Shown: positions 37,444 to 47,135, numbered from the stretch's first letter. The stretch is 64,000 nt of DNA from Tateyamaria sp. Alg231-49 (GCF_900143535.1 NZ_FRFA01000007.1:124001-188000); one strand, 5' to 3'. The notes: a model not told the origin generated them from the letters alone. A program made the numbers and translations.

Positions 37444-37544
37444 CTGGGGCGTTGCGCATCTTTTGGGGGATTTTTCATTTGCGAAAACACCTTTGGCGAG
37501 CATTGCTTGGGGCATCACAACCCAGAGATGAAAAGGATTGCCCA

Positions 37545-38006
37545 ATGACTGCTCAACGTAAAATCGCCTTCGCCCTGACCGCAACCGAACTGAGCGCTAT
37601 GCACAGCGGAAGCGACGTGGAAATGTTTTCTTCCGGCAGTGCGCCAACAGCCACTGACGCCATGACGGGCGACGCGGTTTCCATGTTCTCATCCGGCTCG
37701 GCCCCGGCAAGCAGTACGCTTGCGGCAACCGGTGAGGCGGTCGAGATGTTTTCTTCTGGCTCGGCCCCAATGCACAGCGACCTGAGCGCGGGGGACGCCG
37801 TGCACATGTTCTCGTCCGGTTCTGCGCCAATGGGGAATGCCGCCGCGACAGGGGACTTGGTTGAAATGTTTTCCTCAGGGTCTGCACCGTCTGGCGCGGC
37901 GACCGTCTCAGGGGATGCAACCGACATGTTTTCATCTGGTTCAGCTCCGACCAGCGGCACGCTGACGGATGGTGCGGTCACTGGCCTGTTCTCTTCAGGT
38001 TCCTGA
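37545..38006 (+). CDS. FSSGS-repeat protein (seven tandem units), unknown function
   Basis: A 153-residue protein made of a 24-residue leader-like N-terminus (MTAQRKIAFALTATELSAMH) and seven near-identical units of 20-21 residues. FSSGS starts at residues 28, 48, 69, 89, 109, 129 and 149; six are preceded by Met and followed by AlaPro, and the last ends exactly at the C-terminus. Between units runs a Gly-Asp-Ala-Val type spacer. There is no Cys, and no clear signal peptide. The ATG at 37545 has AAAAGGA 8-13 nt upstream. The periodicity suggests either a multi-core peptide precursor (leader plus repeated cores) or a fibrous or beta-solenoid protein; neither is proven. The partner gene begins 50 nt downstream. 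Confidence 0.8.
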   Translation: MTAQRKIAFALTATELSAMHSGSDVEMFSSGSAPTATDAMTGDAVSMFSSGSAPASSTLAATGEAVEMFSSGSAPMHSDLSAGDAVHMFSSGSAPMGNAAATGDLVEMFSSGSAPSGAATVSGDATDMFSSGSAPTSGTLTDGAVTGLFSSGS

Positions 38007-38056
38007 ACCTGCTGCGGCGGGACGTTTGTGAAAAACGCATTGAAAGGACAGATCTT

Positions 38057-39121
38057 ATGTCAAACATCGTTGCCCTGAACGCCCCGCCGCGCCGCCAACG
38101 CCTGTGTGATCGCACAAGCGCACTGGTAGACTGCTTTGCCCGCCATCGCCGCATCCCAGATGATGTGTTTTGGCTGAAAGAGAATGCTGAACTGCTTAAC
38201 ATTCTGGAATGCACGGGCCAAAAGCCGTCCTGTGCGGACCTTGACCCGCACCAGGCGTTTTACGACCAACTGCCTGATCGCATTTCGTTTTTCCCGCAAT
38301 ATTACCGTTTCTTGCTGTCCATCGGCCTCGATCTTGAAGACCTCGGCTTGCCGGGAGGCCAGATGGAGCGTTTATGTGCCTGGGTCGGCACCCAGAAGCT
38401 TGCCGAAGCGGAGCTAAGCGACCTTCAGCGCGCCGAGGCCCGCAGGTTGTTGGCCCGCCGTGGTGTCGGGATGGGACACGTCGACGCGCATCTTGATGAT
38501 CGTCTACGCGCCTTTATCAATCGCCCGGAAACCTTTGCAGTGCCCAACAAAAAGGCTGCGTACGAGCTGACGCATATCGTGTTCTACCTGTCTGAATATG
38601 GCCGTCGCGATCCGCGGTTGGATGCGCAGGCCCTGATGAGCCTCGAATATGCAGGTATTCTTGCCCATCTTGAACAGAACATGGATTTGCTGGCCGAAGT
38701 TTGTGTTGCCATTCGACAGGCAGGCAGGTTGCCAAGCCCGATCTGGGAAGACGCTGTGCGCGCCAATCTGTCTGGATTCTCAATTGTTGCGGATGATCAG
38801 ACGGCGCTGACCGATCACTATCACGAATACCTTGTCTCGACTTGGGCAATGGTTGCGGCAGGGGCCGATGATACGGGCTGTGCCGTGCCGGTTGGTCGCT
38901 GCGTTTTTGTCCAACCGGATGGTGCAGCACCTGTCTTGAGGGCGATGTCGGCGGCGCTCATGTCCTTTGGACAGACCCGCAGTGCAGATTGGGAACAAAT
39001 GCAATCAGGCGTGTTGGATATGCTTGATGAGGAAAGCGCGCTAACCTTGCAAACGACGATCGCCTCAAGCCCATTGTTCGGAAAGTTCTTCGAATTCTTT
39101 GCCCGCGCGACACAGATGTGA
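38057..39121 (+). CDS. Unknown protein encoded next to the FSSGS-repeat gene
   Basis: A 354-residue, probably cytoplasmic, mostly helical protein with no signal or membrane segment. I do not recognise its family. Distinct features are a central ELTHIVFYLSEYG motif (about 170-182), helical segments such as LMSLEYAGILAHLEQNMDLL and the ETFAVPNKKAAYELTH stretch. It has scattered Cys and His residues without an obvious metal motif. It is 50 nt downstream of the FSSGS gene, same strand, and probably co-transcribed, preceded by GAAAGGACAG. A modifying or binding partner for the repeat protein is a hypothesis. Confidence 0.75.
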   Translation: MSNIVALNAPPRRQRLCDRTSALVDCFARHRRIPDDVFWLKENAELLNILECTGQKPSCADLDPHQAFYDQLPDRISFFPQYYRFLLSIGLDLEDLGLPGGQMERLCAWVGTQKLAEAELSDLQRAEARRLLARRGVGMGHVDAHLDDRLRAFINRPETFAVPNKKAAYELTHIVFYLSEYGRRDPRLDAQALMSLEYAGILAHLEQNMDLLAEVCVAIRQAGRLPSPIWEDAVRANLSGFSIVADDQTALTDHYHEYLVSTWAMVAAGADDTGCAVPVGRCVFVQPDGAAPVLRAMSAALMSFGQTRSADWEQMQSGVLDMLDEESALTLQTTIASSPLFGKFFEFFARATQM

Positions 39122-39138
39122 CGACAAAACCGCCGATG

Positions 39139-39462
39139 TCACATCGAAAAGGACGTGCCGCATCCGCATGAACTGGTTGCATTGGGGTTTTCGATCACAA
39201 AGCGTGCGCCGATCAGTTCCTCGGAAAAGTCGATCACCGCATTGGACAGAAACGGCAAGCTGATCGCGTCCACAACAACCTTTTGGCCGGCACCTTCCAG
39301 CACCAGATCATCATCCTTGGGTGCATCCAGCGCGATTTCGTACTGAAAGCCCGAGCATCCGCCGCCTTCAACGGCCACGCGTAGCGCTTGCCCTTCGTTC
39401 GCAGCACCGATTTCGGCCAGCCGTTCAAAGGCGCGGGGGGTCACTGTGGGTGGCAATTGCAT
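39139..39462 (-). CDS. erpA: HesB/IscA-family Fe-S cluster insertion protein (ErpA-like)
   Basis: A 107-residue A-type carrier that delivers iron-sulfur clusters to apoproteins. The three conserved cysteines are one in EGGGCSGFQY (about 35) and two in SSCGCGTSF (about 100 and 102). It converges with the FSSGS partner gene, with an 18-nt gap. IscA and ErpA cannot be distinguished with certainty from sequence; the location away from isc or suf genes favours an ErpA-like carrier. Confidence 0.92.
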   Translation of the reverse strand: MQLPPTVTPRAFERLAEIGAANEGQALRVAVEGGGCSGFQYEIALDAPKDDDLVLEGAGQKVVVDAISLPFLSNAVIDFSEELIGARFVIENPNATSSCGCGTSFSM

Positions 39463-39548
39463 CAGCTGCTCCTTGGCAAATGGCGCGTTTCATCTTTGCT
39501 GCACTTGCAATATATGAAGCAAAAGAACTGGCGACAAGGACAAGGCAG

Positions 39549-40694
39549 ATGTCTGCGCCCTTTGCTTCTGATCCAGCCCGTGCCCGGGGAAGGCGCTGGC
39601 CCGAGGATGAATCCCCTTTTCGCTCGTGCTTTCAGCGCGACCGCGACAGGATTATCCATGCCTCGGCCTTTCGTCGGCTCAAGCACAAGACCCAAGTTTT
39701 TGTGGAACATGAGGGCGATTATTTCCGCACCCGACTGACCCATTCGATTGAGGTGGCTCAAGTCGCGCGCACGATTGCCGGTGCGCTTGATCTGAACCCT
39801 GAATTGACCGAAGCGGTTGCGCTTGCCCACGACCTTGGCCATCCGCCGTTCGGACATACAGGCGAAGACGCGCTGCAAGCGTTGATGGCCCCCTATGGCG
39901 GTTTTGATCACAACGCTCAGGCCGTCAAGATCGTGACGAAACTGGAATGCCATTACGCCGCCTTTGACGGGCTGAACCTGACATGGGAAAGCCTTGAGGG
40001 GATTGCCAAGCACAACGGCCCGGTGGTTGGTGACCTGCCCTTTGCGCTGGCAGAGTATGACGCGCAGGACGATCTGGAGCTGGCCACCCATGCCAGTGCC
40101 GAGGCGCAGGTTGCAGCCCTTTCCGACGACATCGCCTACAACAATCACGACCTGCACGATGGCCTGCGCGCCGGGCTGCTGAACGAAGAGGACGTGGCCG
40201 CTTTGCCCATAGCGCGCGAGGCCTACCTTGAGGTGGATCACAAGTATCCCGACCTTGATCCGATCCGGCGTCGGCATGAGGCGCTGCGACAGGTCTTTGG
40301 CGCGATGGTCAGTGATGTGATTGAAACCTCGCGGACTCTGCTTGCAGACAGTGGTGCCGCGTCAGTCGAAGACATTCGCAATCTGGGCCGCCCCGTGATC
40401 CGGTTTTCCGACCCGATGTGGGCTGATCTGCAAGTGATCCGCGCGTATCTCTTCAAAAACATGTACCGCGCGCCCAGCGTTATGACCAAACGCGCAGAGG
40501 TCACGAAAGTGGTCGAAGACCTGTTCCCGGCCCTGATGGCACAACCGGACCTGCTGCCTGCCGGTTGGCAAACTGACGTCAGCGAGGCGCAGGGCGACGC
40601 CACGGCACTGGCCCGTCTAACTGCAGACTACATTGCAGGCATGACGGATCGCTTTGCCTTGCAAGAACATGCAAGGCTGTTTCACGCCAGTTAG
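39549..40694 (+). CDS. dgt: dGTP triphosphohydrolase-like HD protein
   Basis: A 381-residue HD-superfamily enzyme that hydrolyses dNTPs to deoxynucleoside and triphosphate. Key metal residues are in RLTHSIEVAQVAR (about 61-73) and AHDLGHPPFGHTGEDAL (about 93-109). The start at 39549 gives MSAPFASDPARARGRRWPE, which matches the family; the open frame back to 39321 runs through erpA on the other strand. AAGGACAAGGCAG precedes the start. Divergent from erpA with an 86-nt gap. Confidence 0.93.
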   Translation: MSAPFASDPARARGRRWPEDESPFRSCFQRDRDRIIHASAFRRLKHKTQVFVEHEGDYFRTRLTHSIEVAQVARTIAGALDLNPELTEAVALAHDLGHPPFGHTGEDALQALMAPYGGFDHNAQAVKIVTKLECHYAAFDGLNLTWESLEGIAKHNGPVVGDLPFALAEYDAQDDLELATHASAEAQVAALSDDIAYNNHDLHDGLRAGLLNEEDVAALPIAREAYLEVDHKYPDLDPIRRRHEALRQVFGAMVSDVIETSRTLLADSGAASVEDIRNLGRPVIRFSDPMWADLQVIRAYLFKNMYRAPSVMTKRAEVTKVVEDLFPALMAQPDLLPAGWQTDVSEAQGDATALARLTADYIAGMTDRFALQEHARLFHAS

Positions 40695-40727
40695 GCGCGC
40701 GCCACTACGTCGCGCGCGCCAAGTGGG

Positions 40728-41159
40728 TCAGGCGGTTCCGGCATAATGCAAATGCAGCAGCCTTTGACCTGTGGGTTCGTGCACGCTGATGTCATCTCCG
40801 ACAAAGCCATAGGCGGTGTAAAACTTTCGCCCGATGGTATTTTGTTCGAATACCTCGACGCTCAACGGACCAGTATGGGTCACAGCCGCATCGACAAGCG
40901 CACGACCGTATCCACGCCCGTGCACCGCCGGGTCAAGGAAAAGACCGGCCAAAGCATCCTCCACCACTGACGCAAAGCCCACGACGCGCCCCTCGACCTC
41001 AATCACCCATGTTCGGGCAAAATTCAGGTAGACGCTGCGCAGGTTCTCGGCCTCCGCCTCGATAAAATCGGCCGTCAGAAACGGGTGGGCAAGGGTAGAG
41101 GCCTTCCGCCAGATGGTAACAAGAGTTTCAGTATCATTGATGTCAAAGTCTCTGATCAT
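40728..41159 (-). CDS. GNAT family N-acetyltransferase
   Basis: A 143-residue acetyl-CoA-dependent N-acetyltransferase. The GNAT core has LFLDPAVHGRGYGRALV near 80-96, with the V-H-G-R-G-Y-G-R acetyl-CoA phosphate loop, and the FEQNTIGRKFYTAYGFV motif. The ATG at 41159 begins MIRDFDINDTETLV, a normal GNAT start with AAAGGA upstream; the frame is open 27 codons earlier but that extension is basic and non-conserved. Substrate unknown. Confidence 0.85.
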   Translation of the reverse strand: MIRDFDINDTETLVTIWRKASTLAHPFLTADFIEAEAENLRSVYLNFARTWVIEVEGRVVGFASVVEDALAGLFLDPAVHGRGYGRALVDAAVTHTGPLSVEVFEQNTIGRKFYTAYGFVGDDISVHEPTGQRLLHLHYAGTA

Positions 41160-41439
41160 TGTCAGATGTGTCCTTTTTGGTGCCACAACGTCCGAAGCGC
41201 GCGGCCTGAGATATGGATTGTATTTGGACAAACGAAACAAAACTGCGCCTTTACAGGCGCGGTGAATGCGTTTCAGTTTGATAGGGCGCGCATCATGCGA
41301 GCCACAGTAATCAGGACATCAAATCTCCATGTCTGCCCCCTTATGCCTCAACAAAGGCGGGCGCTCAAGCTTGCGGGGATGGTTGACCCGGCCCTTGGGC
41401 GTGATAGACCGCCCCAACACACTCCGAAAGACCCCGAAA

Positions 41440-43182
41440 ATGAACCTCTTTGCCGATATCCGCGCCGTAGTGCTGTCCAACCTTGCCGCGATGGTGGAGG
41501 CCGGGGATTTGCCCGCAGGCCTCTCATTCGACAACGTCACAGTTGAACCCCCGCGCGATACTGCGCACGGGGACATGGCCACCAATGCGGCGATGGTCCT
41601 TGCAAAACCTGCAGGCCTCAAACCTCGCGACATCGCAGAGGCACTGGCCACCCGCCTGAGTGCGGATGACCGCATTACCAGCGCAGAAGTGGCAGGACCT
41701 GGGTTTTTGAACCTGCGTCTGGCGCCATATGCATGGCAAAACGTGGTTGGCGCCGTTCTGGCTGCTGGCACTGGTTTTGGCCGCTCAGACCTTGGCGCTG
41801 GCAAAAAGGTCAATGTCGAATACGTCTCGGCGAACCCCACGGGGCCTTTGCATGTCGGTCACACTCGCGGGGCGGTGTTTGGTGATGCTTTGGCGTCTTT
41901 GCTGGACTTTTCCGGGTTTGACGTGACCCGCGAATACTACATCAACGATGGCGGCGCGCAGGTCGATGTGCTCGCCCGGTCAGTCTACCTGCGGTATCTT
42001 GAGGCGCATGGCCAAGAGGTTGCCTTTCCTGACGGAACATATCCGGGTGATTATCTGGTCACGGTTGGTGAGGTGCTCAAAGCCAAAGTGGGCGATGCCT
42101 ATGTTGGCAAGGGCGAACAATTTTGGCTGGAAGAGATCCGCGAATTTGCGACCGAAGCGATGATGGACCTGATCCGCGCCGATCTGGCCGCGCTTGGGGT
42201 CGAAATGGACGTATTTTATTCCGAAAAGTCGCTTTATGGGACGGGTCGGATCGAGGCAGCGTTGGAAGATCTGCGCAGCAAGGGCCTGATCTACGAAGGT
42301 GTTTTGGAACCGCCCAAGGGCAAAAAGCCCGAGGATTGGGAACCACGCGAACAAACCCTGTTCAAATCCACCGAACATGGCGACGATGTGGACCGACCCG
42401 TGATGAAATCGGACGGGGGCTGGACCTATTTTGCACCCGATATTGCCTATCACTATGACAAGGTGCAGCGCGGTTATGATGCGCTGATCGATGTGTTTGG
42501 CGCCGACCACGGCGGCTATGTCAAACGGATGAAAGCGGCTGTCAGCGCGCTGTCCGGGGGCACCGTTCCGCTCGACATCAAGCTCACGCAACTGGTCAAA
42601 CTCTATAAGAACGGCGAGCCGTTCAAAATGTCCAAGCGGGCAGGGACTTTTGTCACCCTGCGCGATGTGGTGGATCAGGTCGGGGCAGGGGCCACGCGTT
42701 TTCACATGCTGACGCGCAAGAACGACGCGCCACTTGATTTCGATTTCGACAAAGTGCTGGAGCAAAGCCGCGAAAACCCTGTGTTTTACGTGCAATACGC
42801 CCATGCGCGGGTCGCATCGGTTCTGCGCAAGGCGGCTGAGGCGGGCATTGCTGTTGATGATGCGACTTTGGCCGCTGCCAACCTGTCCATGTTGGATCAC
42901 GAAGCGGAATTGGCGCTGGCCGCCAAGCTTGCGGAATGGCCCCGACTGGTAGAATCGGCTGCGCGCAGCAATGAACCCCACCGGGTGGCGTTTTACCTCA
43001 GCGATCTGGCCAGCGCTTTTCATGGGCTTTGGAACCGGGGCAATGATGTGCCCTCATTGCGCTTTGTGCAGGACGACGCGACCACCACACAGGCAAAAAT
43101 CGCCCTTGCGCGTGCCTGCGGCGTTGTAATTGCCGCCGGCCTTGGTATTCTTGGCGTAGAACCAGCCGAAGAGTTGCGTTAA
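41440..43182 (+). CDS. argS: Arginyl-tRNA synthetase
   Basis: Charges tRNA-Arg, 580 residues. The HIGH motif is [14 protein letters not shown] (about 126-139) and the KMSK-type motif is KMSKRAG (about 397-403). The C-terminal DALR domain ([16 protein letters not shown]) recognises the anticodon. The ATG at 41440 begins [15 protein letters not shown], the conserved start; an upstream open frame is ignored. First of the argS-SPOR-nagZ-scpA-scpB run. Confidence 0.96.
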   Translation: MNLFADIRAVVLSNLAAMVEAGDLPAGLSFDNVTVEPPRDTAHGDMATNAAMVLAKPAGLKPRDIAEALATRLSADDRITSAEVAGPGFLNLRLAPYAWQNVVGAVLAAGTGFGRSDLGAGKKVNVEYVSANPTGPLHVGHTRGAVFGDALASLLDFSGFDVTREYYINDGGAQVDVLARSVYLRYLEAHGQEVAFPDGTYPGDYLVTVGEVLKAKVGDAYVGKGEQFWLEEIREFATEAMMDLIRADLAALGVEMDVFYSEKSLYGTGRIEAALEDLRSKGLIYEGVLEPPKGKKPEDWEPREQTLFKSTEHGDDVDRPVMKSDGGWTYFAPDIAYHYDKVQRGYDALIDVFGADHGGYVKRMKAAVSALSGGTVPLDIKLTQLVKLYKNGEPFKMSKRAGTFVTLRDVVDQVGAGATRFHMLTRKNDAPLDFDFDKVLEQSRENPVFYVQYAHARVASVLRKAAEAGIAVDDATLAAANLSMLDHEAELALAAKLAEWPRLVESAARSNEPHRVAFYLSDLASAFHGLWNRGNDVPSLRFVQDDATTTQAKIALARACGVVIAAGLGILGVEPAEELR

Positions 43183-43297
43183 GCCCCGCAAAAAGGGGCG
43201 TTACAGGCACGTTTTCCAAGATGCACCCAGGGCTTTCGGGTGCCGTACAATCAGATGACCCGCGCGGGCACGTATCGGCGTGGGCAACGAGGCAGAG

Positions 43298-44284
43298 ATG
43301 GCAGATATGCACTATACCCACAACGTGGGTCATGTGGGGCACGCACCAGAAACAACTTCAACGTCGCGCTCTAATCCTTTTAGAAACATGGCAAACCTTG
43401 CGGGGGGTGTCACGTCGATTGCCTTGATCGCAGGGGTCGCGGTGTGGGGCTATCAATTGGTTGTGCGCGATGTAACAGGCATTCCAGTTGTGCGTGCCAC
43501 GCAAGGCGAGATGCGCATTCGACCCGAAGAACCGGGTGGGCAGTTGGCACAAAACACAGGCCTTGCCGTGAACGAAGTCGCCGGTGCCGGTGAGGCTTCG
43601 GGCCCTGTAGATAGCCTGACGCTCGCGCCGCGGCCGGTAGATCTGAGTGAGGAAGATCAGCCAATGATCACCGAGCCAGTGGCCCCTGTGCAACAACCCG
43701 CTCCTCTTGACGTGGTTGCCAGCTTGGAAGCGGAACCAATCAACGTAGCACTTGCGCTGCAAAACGGTGAGGTTGATGAGATTGTGCGCCAGTTGACCCA
43801 AGGGACAACCCCAATCGGGACCACTGCAGTTGCCGAAGACGAAATCAAACCCGTGTTGGTCAGTGTCGCCGCCCCGCCAAAACCGGAAGAAATAGCAGCT
43901 GTGGTCACCGGCCCCGGCCCAAAGCAAAGCTACCGCCCCCAATTGCGCCCCCGTTCCGCTCCGGCGGTTGTGGTGCCTGCCTCTGCACCGGTCAAAGAAA
44001 CGGTCAAGGACATTGATGCGGCATCCATTCCCACAGGAACGCGTCTGGTTCAACTTGGTGCCTTCGACACGCCAGAGATTGCCCGCGCCGAGTGGGACAA
44101 GATGGAACAGAGATTTGGCGACTATCTGGAGGGTAAAGACCGCATCATTCAAACTGCGGAAAGTGGAGGGCGCACCTTTTACCGGCTTCGAGCGCACGGG
44201 TTTACGGATCTGAGCGATGCGCGCCGCTTTTGCTCGGCCCTCGTGACCGAAGGGGCGGACTGTATTCCAGTTGTGACCAGATGA
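43298..44284 (+). CDS. SPOR domain-containing inner-membrane protein
   Basis: A 328-residue protein with one transmembrane segment near 30-52 (LAGGVTSIALIAGVAVWGYQL), a long Pro/Ala/Glu periplasmic linker and a C-terminal SPOR domain (about 245-328: TRLVQLGAFDTPEIARAEWDKM and YRLRAHGFTDLSDARRFC in part). SPOR domains bind denuded septal peptidoglycan, so it probably sits at the division site. The ATG at 43298 has AACGAGGCAG upstream; a GTG at 43280 is the alternative. It is coupled to nagZ by ATGA. Confidence 0.88.
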   Translation: MADMHYTHNVGHVGHAPETTSTSRSNPFRNMANLAGGVTSIALIAGVAVWGYQLVVRDVTGIPVVRATQGEMRIRPEEPGGQLAQNTGLAVNEVAGAGEASGPVDSLTLAPRPVDLSEEDQPMITEPVAPVQQPAPLDVVASLEAEPINVALALQNGEVDEIVRQLTQGTTPIGTTAVAEDEIKPVLVSVAAPPKPEEIAAVVTGPGPKQSYRPQLRPRSAPAVVVPASAPVKETVKDIDAASIPTGTRLVQLGAFDTPEIARAEWDKMEQRFGDYLEGKDRIIQTAESGGRTFYRLRAHGFTDLSDARRFCSALVTEGADCIPVVTR

Positions 44285-45285
44285 ACTTTGGCGCAACCAT
44301 TCTGGACGCCGACGGGCTGCGTCTGAGCAAGGATGAGGCGGCATTCTTTCGCGAGTCCGATCCGTTCGGGTTCATCCTGTTTGCCCGCAACATTTCTGAG
44401 CCTGATCAGATCTATGCTTTGTGCTCCGAGATGCGGGATGCTGTCGGGCGTGAGGCACCGATTACCATTGATCAGGAAGGTGGGCGCGTACAGCGTCTGC
44501 GTGGTCCCACGTGGACAGAATGGGCAGCACCGCTTGATTTCATCCGCGCCGCCGGGGATGATGCCGAGCGTGCAATGTATCTACGCCACAGACACATAGC
44601 CCACGAACTTAAAGCATTGAGCATCGACAGCAACTGCGCTCCGATGGTCGATCTGATCGTGAACCACACACACGAATTTCTGCGCAACCGCTGCTATGGT
44701 AATACCCCGGGCGATGTTGCGACCCTGGGCCGTGCCGCGACCAACGGTCTGTTGGATGGAGGCGTCCTGCCCGTTCTGAAACACATTCCGGGACATGGGC
44801 GCACCGATCTGGACAGTCATTTCGATTTGCCCCGTGTCGATACCGAACTGGACGAATTGCGCGAGACGGACTTTGCCCCGTTCCGCACCCTTAACGACCT
44901 GCCTATGGGGATGACGGCCCATGTGGTCTACAGCGACATTGATGACGCCCCGGCAACCCTGTCGCCTGACACCATGGCGCTGGTACGGGATGATATCGGC
45001 TTTGGCGGGCTGATCATGACCGACGACATCGGGATGAAGGCGCTTAGCGGTACAGTCCCACAGATCGCCAAAGGCGCGTTGGCCGCAGGGTGCGACGTGA
45101 TCCTCCATTGCAATGCGCCGCTTGCCGATCGCATCGCCTGTGCGGATGCCGCCGGGCAAATGACACAAGCCGCCCAAACCCGCGCCGAGGCCGCTTTGGC
45201 CGCGCGCCGCGCCCCTGACGACATTGACATTGCCGAGCTGACAGCCGAACTTGAGACGCTGTTGAGCGGGCGACCATATGGCTGA
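44281..45285 (+). CDS. nagZ: Beta-N-acetylhexosaminidase (NagZ)
   Basis: Family 3 glycoside hydrolase that removes GlcNAc from anhydromuropeptides in cell wall recycling. It has 334 residues. Motifs are ITIDQEGGRVQRLR near 60-75, KHIPGHGRTDLDSHFDLP (about 174-191) carrying the acid/base His, and the nucleophile Asp in TDDIG (about 250). Its start overlaps the SPOR gene by 4 nt (ATGA), and its end overlaps scpA by 8 nt. Confidence 0.96.
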   Translation: MNFGATILDADGLRLSKDEAAFFRESDPFGFILFARNISEPDQIYALCSEMRDAVGREAPITIDQEGGRVQRLRGPTWTEWAAPLDFIRAAGDDAERAMYLRHRHIAHELKALSIDSNCAPMVDLIVNHTHEFLRNRCYGNTPGDVATLGRAATNGLLDGGVLPVLKHIPGHGRTDLDSHFDLPRVDTELDELRETDFAPFRTLNDLPMGMTAHVVYSDIDDAPATLSPDTMALVRDDIGFGGLIMTDDIGMKALSGTVPQIAKGALAAGCDVILHCNAPLADRIACADAAGQMTQAAQTRAEAALAARRAPDDIDIAELTAELETLLSGRPYG

Positions 45286-46081
45286 AGACACATTCCAGGA
45301 AGACACGATGTCTGTGGCTGAGCGCCTTGCGGCGGAGGCACTGATTGTCGACGTGGATGGGTATGAAGGGCCGCTTGACCTGCTGCTGACCCTCAGCCGC
45401 ACGCAAAAGGTGGATCTGCGCAAAATCTCGGTCCTGCAACTGGCCCGCCAGTACCTCGCCTTTGTCGAAAAAGCCAAAGCGCTGCGCCTTGAACTGGCGG
45501 CTGACTATCTGGTGATGGCCGCATGGCTCGCTTTTCTTAAATCCCGGCTGTTGCTGCCCCCGGACCCGACCGAAGAGGGGCCATCGGGCGAGGATCTTGC
45601 AGCGCACCTCGCCTTTCAACTCGAACGCTTGCAGGCCATGCGCGACGCTGCCGCCAAACTGATGGCGCGCGACCGGCTGGGGCGCGACTTCTTTGCCCGC
45701 GGGCAATCCGAAATGGTGACGCGGGTGCGCAAGGTGACCTATTCGGCGACCTTGCTCGACTTGATGCAGGGATACGCCCGCATTCGCACGCGCGACGAAT
45801 TCCGGCCCTTCGTAATGGACAGAGACGCGGTCTTTACGATGGAGCAGGCATTGGAGCGGATGCGCGGATTGATCGGCTATGCAGGGGAATGGACTGACAT
45901 TCTTTCCTATTTGCCAGAAGGTTGGGAGATGGACCCGATCAAGCGCCGCTCGGCTACAGCTGCGACGTTCGCCGCCAGCCTCGAACTGGTAAAAGAGGGT
46001 CACTTAGAAATCCGTCAGACTGATACCTTCGCGCCCATTCAATTGCGCAAAAGAGATGAGCCCCGTGACAGAACCAGTTGA
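45278..46081 (+). CDS. scpA: Segregation and condensation protein A
   Basis: A 267-residue kleisin subunit of the SMC complex that organises and segregates the chromosome. The N-terminal winged-helix region VDGYEGPLDLLLTLSRTQKVDL (in part) and the helical LAADYLVMAAWLAFLKSRLLLP motif are conserved. It overlaps nagZ at the 5' end and scpB at the 3' end, so the operon is translated as a unit. The nagZ-scpA-scpB order is known in alphaproteobacteria. Confidence 0.94.
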   Translation: MAEDTFQEDTMSVAERLAAEALIVDVDGYEGPLDLLLTLSRTQKVDLRKISVLQLARQYLAFVEKAKALRLELAADYLVMAAWLAFLKSRLLLPPDPTEEGPSGEDLAAHLAFQLERLQAMRDAAAKLMARDRLGRDFFARGQSEMVTRVRKVTYSATLLDLMQGYARIRTRDEFRPFVMDRDAVFTMEQALERMRGLIGYAGEWTDILSYLPEGWEMDPIKRRSATAATFAASLELVKEGHLEIRQTDTFAPIQLRKRDEPRDRTS

Positions 46082-46718
46082 ACATCAAGAAGAAAGCCTG
46101 TTTGAGGCCCCTCCGATAGCTGAGCAGGAACGCATGGTCGAAGCGATCCTGTTCGCCACCGCTGATCCCATCACCGTCGCGGAGTTGAGCGCACGTATGC
46201 CCCATGGCTGCGATCCGGCCGAGGCGCTGGTCTATTTGCGCAAACGCTACGAAGGGCGCGGCGTTGCAGTCATGAAAGTCGGTGATGCCTGGGCCATTCG
46301 CACGGCGCCTGACCTCGGGTTCCTTATGCAAAAGGAAACGGTGGAAACCCGTAAACTGTCGCGTGCTGCCATCGAAACGCTGGCTATTATTGCCTACCAC
46401 CAGCCTGTCACCCGCGCCGAGATCGAGGAAATTCGGGGTGTCAGTGTCAGCCGTGGCACTGTGGATCAATTGCTCGAACTGGAGTGGATTCGTTTTGGGC
46501 GTCGCAAGATGACACCGGGACGGCCCGTGACATTTGTGGTGACGCAGTCGTTCCTTGACCACTTTGGGCTCGAAAATGCACGCGATCTGCCGGGGCTCAA
46601 GGAATTGCGCGCCGCTGGTCTGCTGGAAAACCGGCCCGCGCCGGGTTTGACGCCCGGTCCAGAAAGCGAGGACGAAGACGAGGACGTCGAAGGTCAAAGC
46701 GAACTTTTCGAGGATTGA
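46056..46718 (+). CDS. scpB: Segregation and condensation protein B
   Basis: A 220-residue partner of ScpA in the SMC complex, built from two winged-helix domains. The core includes EAILFATADPITVAELS, GVAVMKVGDAWAIRTAPDLGFL and ETLAIIAYHQPVTRAEIEEIRGVS (in pieces). A C-terminal acidic tail (ESEDEDEDVEG) is present. It overlaps scpA by 26 nt; a GTG at 46065 is an alternative start. The last gene of the unit. Confidence 0.94.
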   Translation: MSPVTEPVEHQEESLFEAPPIAEQERMVEAILFATADPITVAELSARMPHGCDPAEALVYLRKRYEGRGVAVMKVGDAWAIRTAPDLGFLMQKETVETRKLSRAAIETLAIIAYHQPVTRAEIEEIRGVSVSRGTVDQLLELEWIRFGRRKMTPGRPVTFVVTQSFLDHFGLENARDLPGLKELRAAGLLENRPAPGLTPGPESEDEDEDVEGQSELFED

Positions 46719-46778
46719 CCCGAAAATCGCCGCATTCTGCCTTATATTGGGGGCAAATCGTAAGGCAGGAGCAGTTCC

Positions 46779-47054
46779 ATGAATGCCAATCAGATTATCA
46801 ATTTAGTTGTCCGCATTGTTATGCGTAAGGCGATCAATGGCGGCATCAATGCTGGGATGAGGAAGTTCTCGGGTGTGCGCGGCGCGCAGCCTGCGCCGCG
46901 ATCCCAACCACAGCACACCCAACCACAGCACACCCAAGCGCCGCCCGCCCCACAGGCTGAACTCGGGCCCAACGATGCCAAGATACAGCGCAAATTGGCC
47001 GCCAAGCGTGCGGCCCGCGCGGCAACGGCCGCGGCCGGCACCAACACCGGCTAG
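46779..47054 (+). CDS. Small hypothetical protein with Pro/Gln-rich region
   Basis: A 91-residue protein with a basic N-terminus (MNANQIINLVVRIVMRKAINGGIN) and a Pro/Gln/Ala-rich C-terminal half. The DNA includes a perfect 15-bp tandem duplication at 46906-46935, encoding PQHTQ twice. It is preceded by AAGGCAGGAGCAG, an excellent ribosome site, 60 nt after scpB. No family is recognised; possibly a membrane-associated regulator. Confidence 0.65.
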   Translation: MNANQIINLVVRIVMRKAINGGINAGMRKFSGVRGAQPAPRSQPQHTQPQHTQAPPAPQAELGPNDAKIQRKLAAKRAARAATAAAGTNTG

Positions 47055-47135
47055 TGGTCCGGAATTCCACCGTTGATCGCGCATAGGTAGTAGCCTAGCT
47101 TCAAACCCATTATTTTAAGGATGGGAATTTGGGTT

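Larger units (their letters stand above)
37195..37544. promoter_or_regulatory. 350-nt control region with CtrA-type site and two DnaA boxes
   Basis: AT-rich region between divergent xth and the FSSGS-repeat gene. In order it contains a perfect CtrA-type site (37276), a GATTC (GANTC, CcrM-type) at 37297, a TACACT that could be a -10 element, and two perfect DnaA boxes at 37359 and 37435. The frame upstream of the FSSGS gene is open to 37422 but lies across a DnaA box and looks non-coding. Confidence 0.6.

Noticed and set aside
37422-37544. 41-codon N-terminal extension of the FSSGS protein
   Set aside because: It overlaps a DnaA box and precedes a better start with AAAAGGA.
41160-41439. Promoter TTGACC with GATAGA downstream, upstream of argS
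   Set aside because: Spacing of 14 nt is too short for a normal -35/-10 pair; not confident enough to list.
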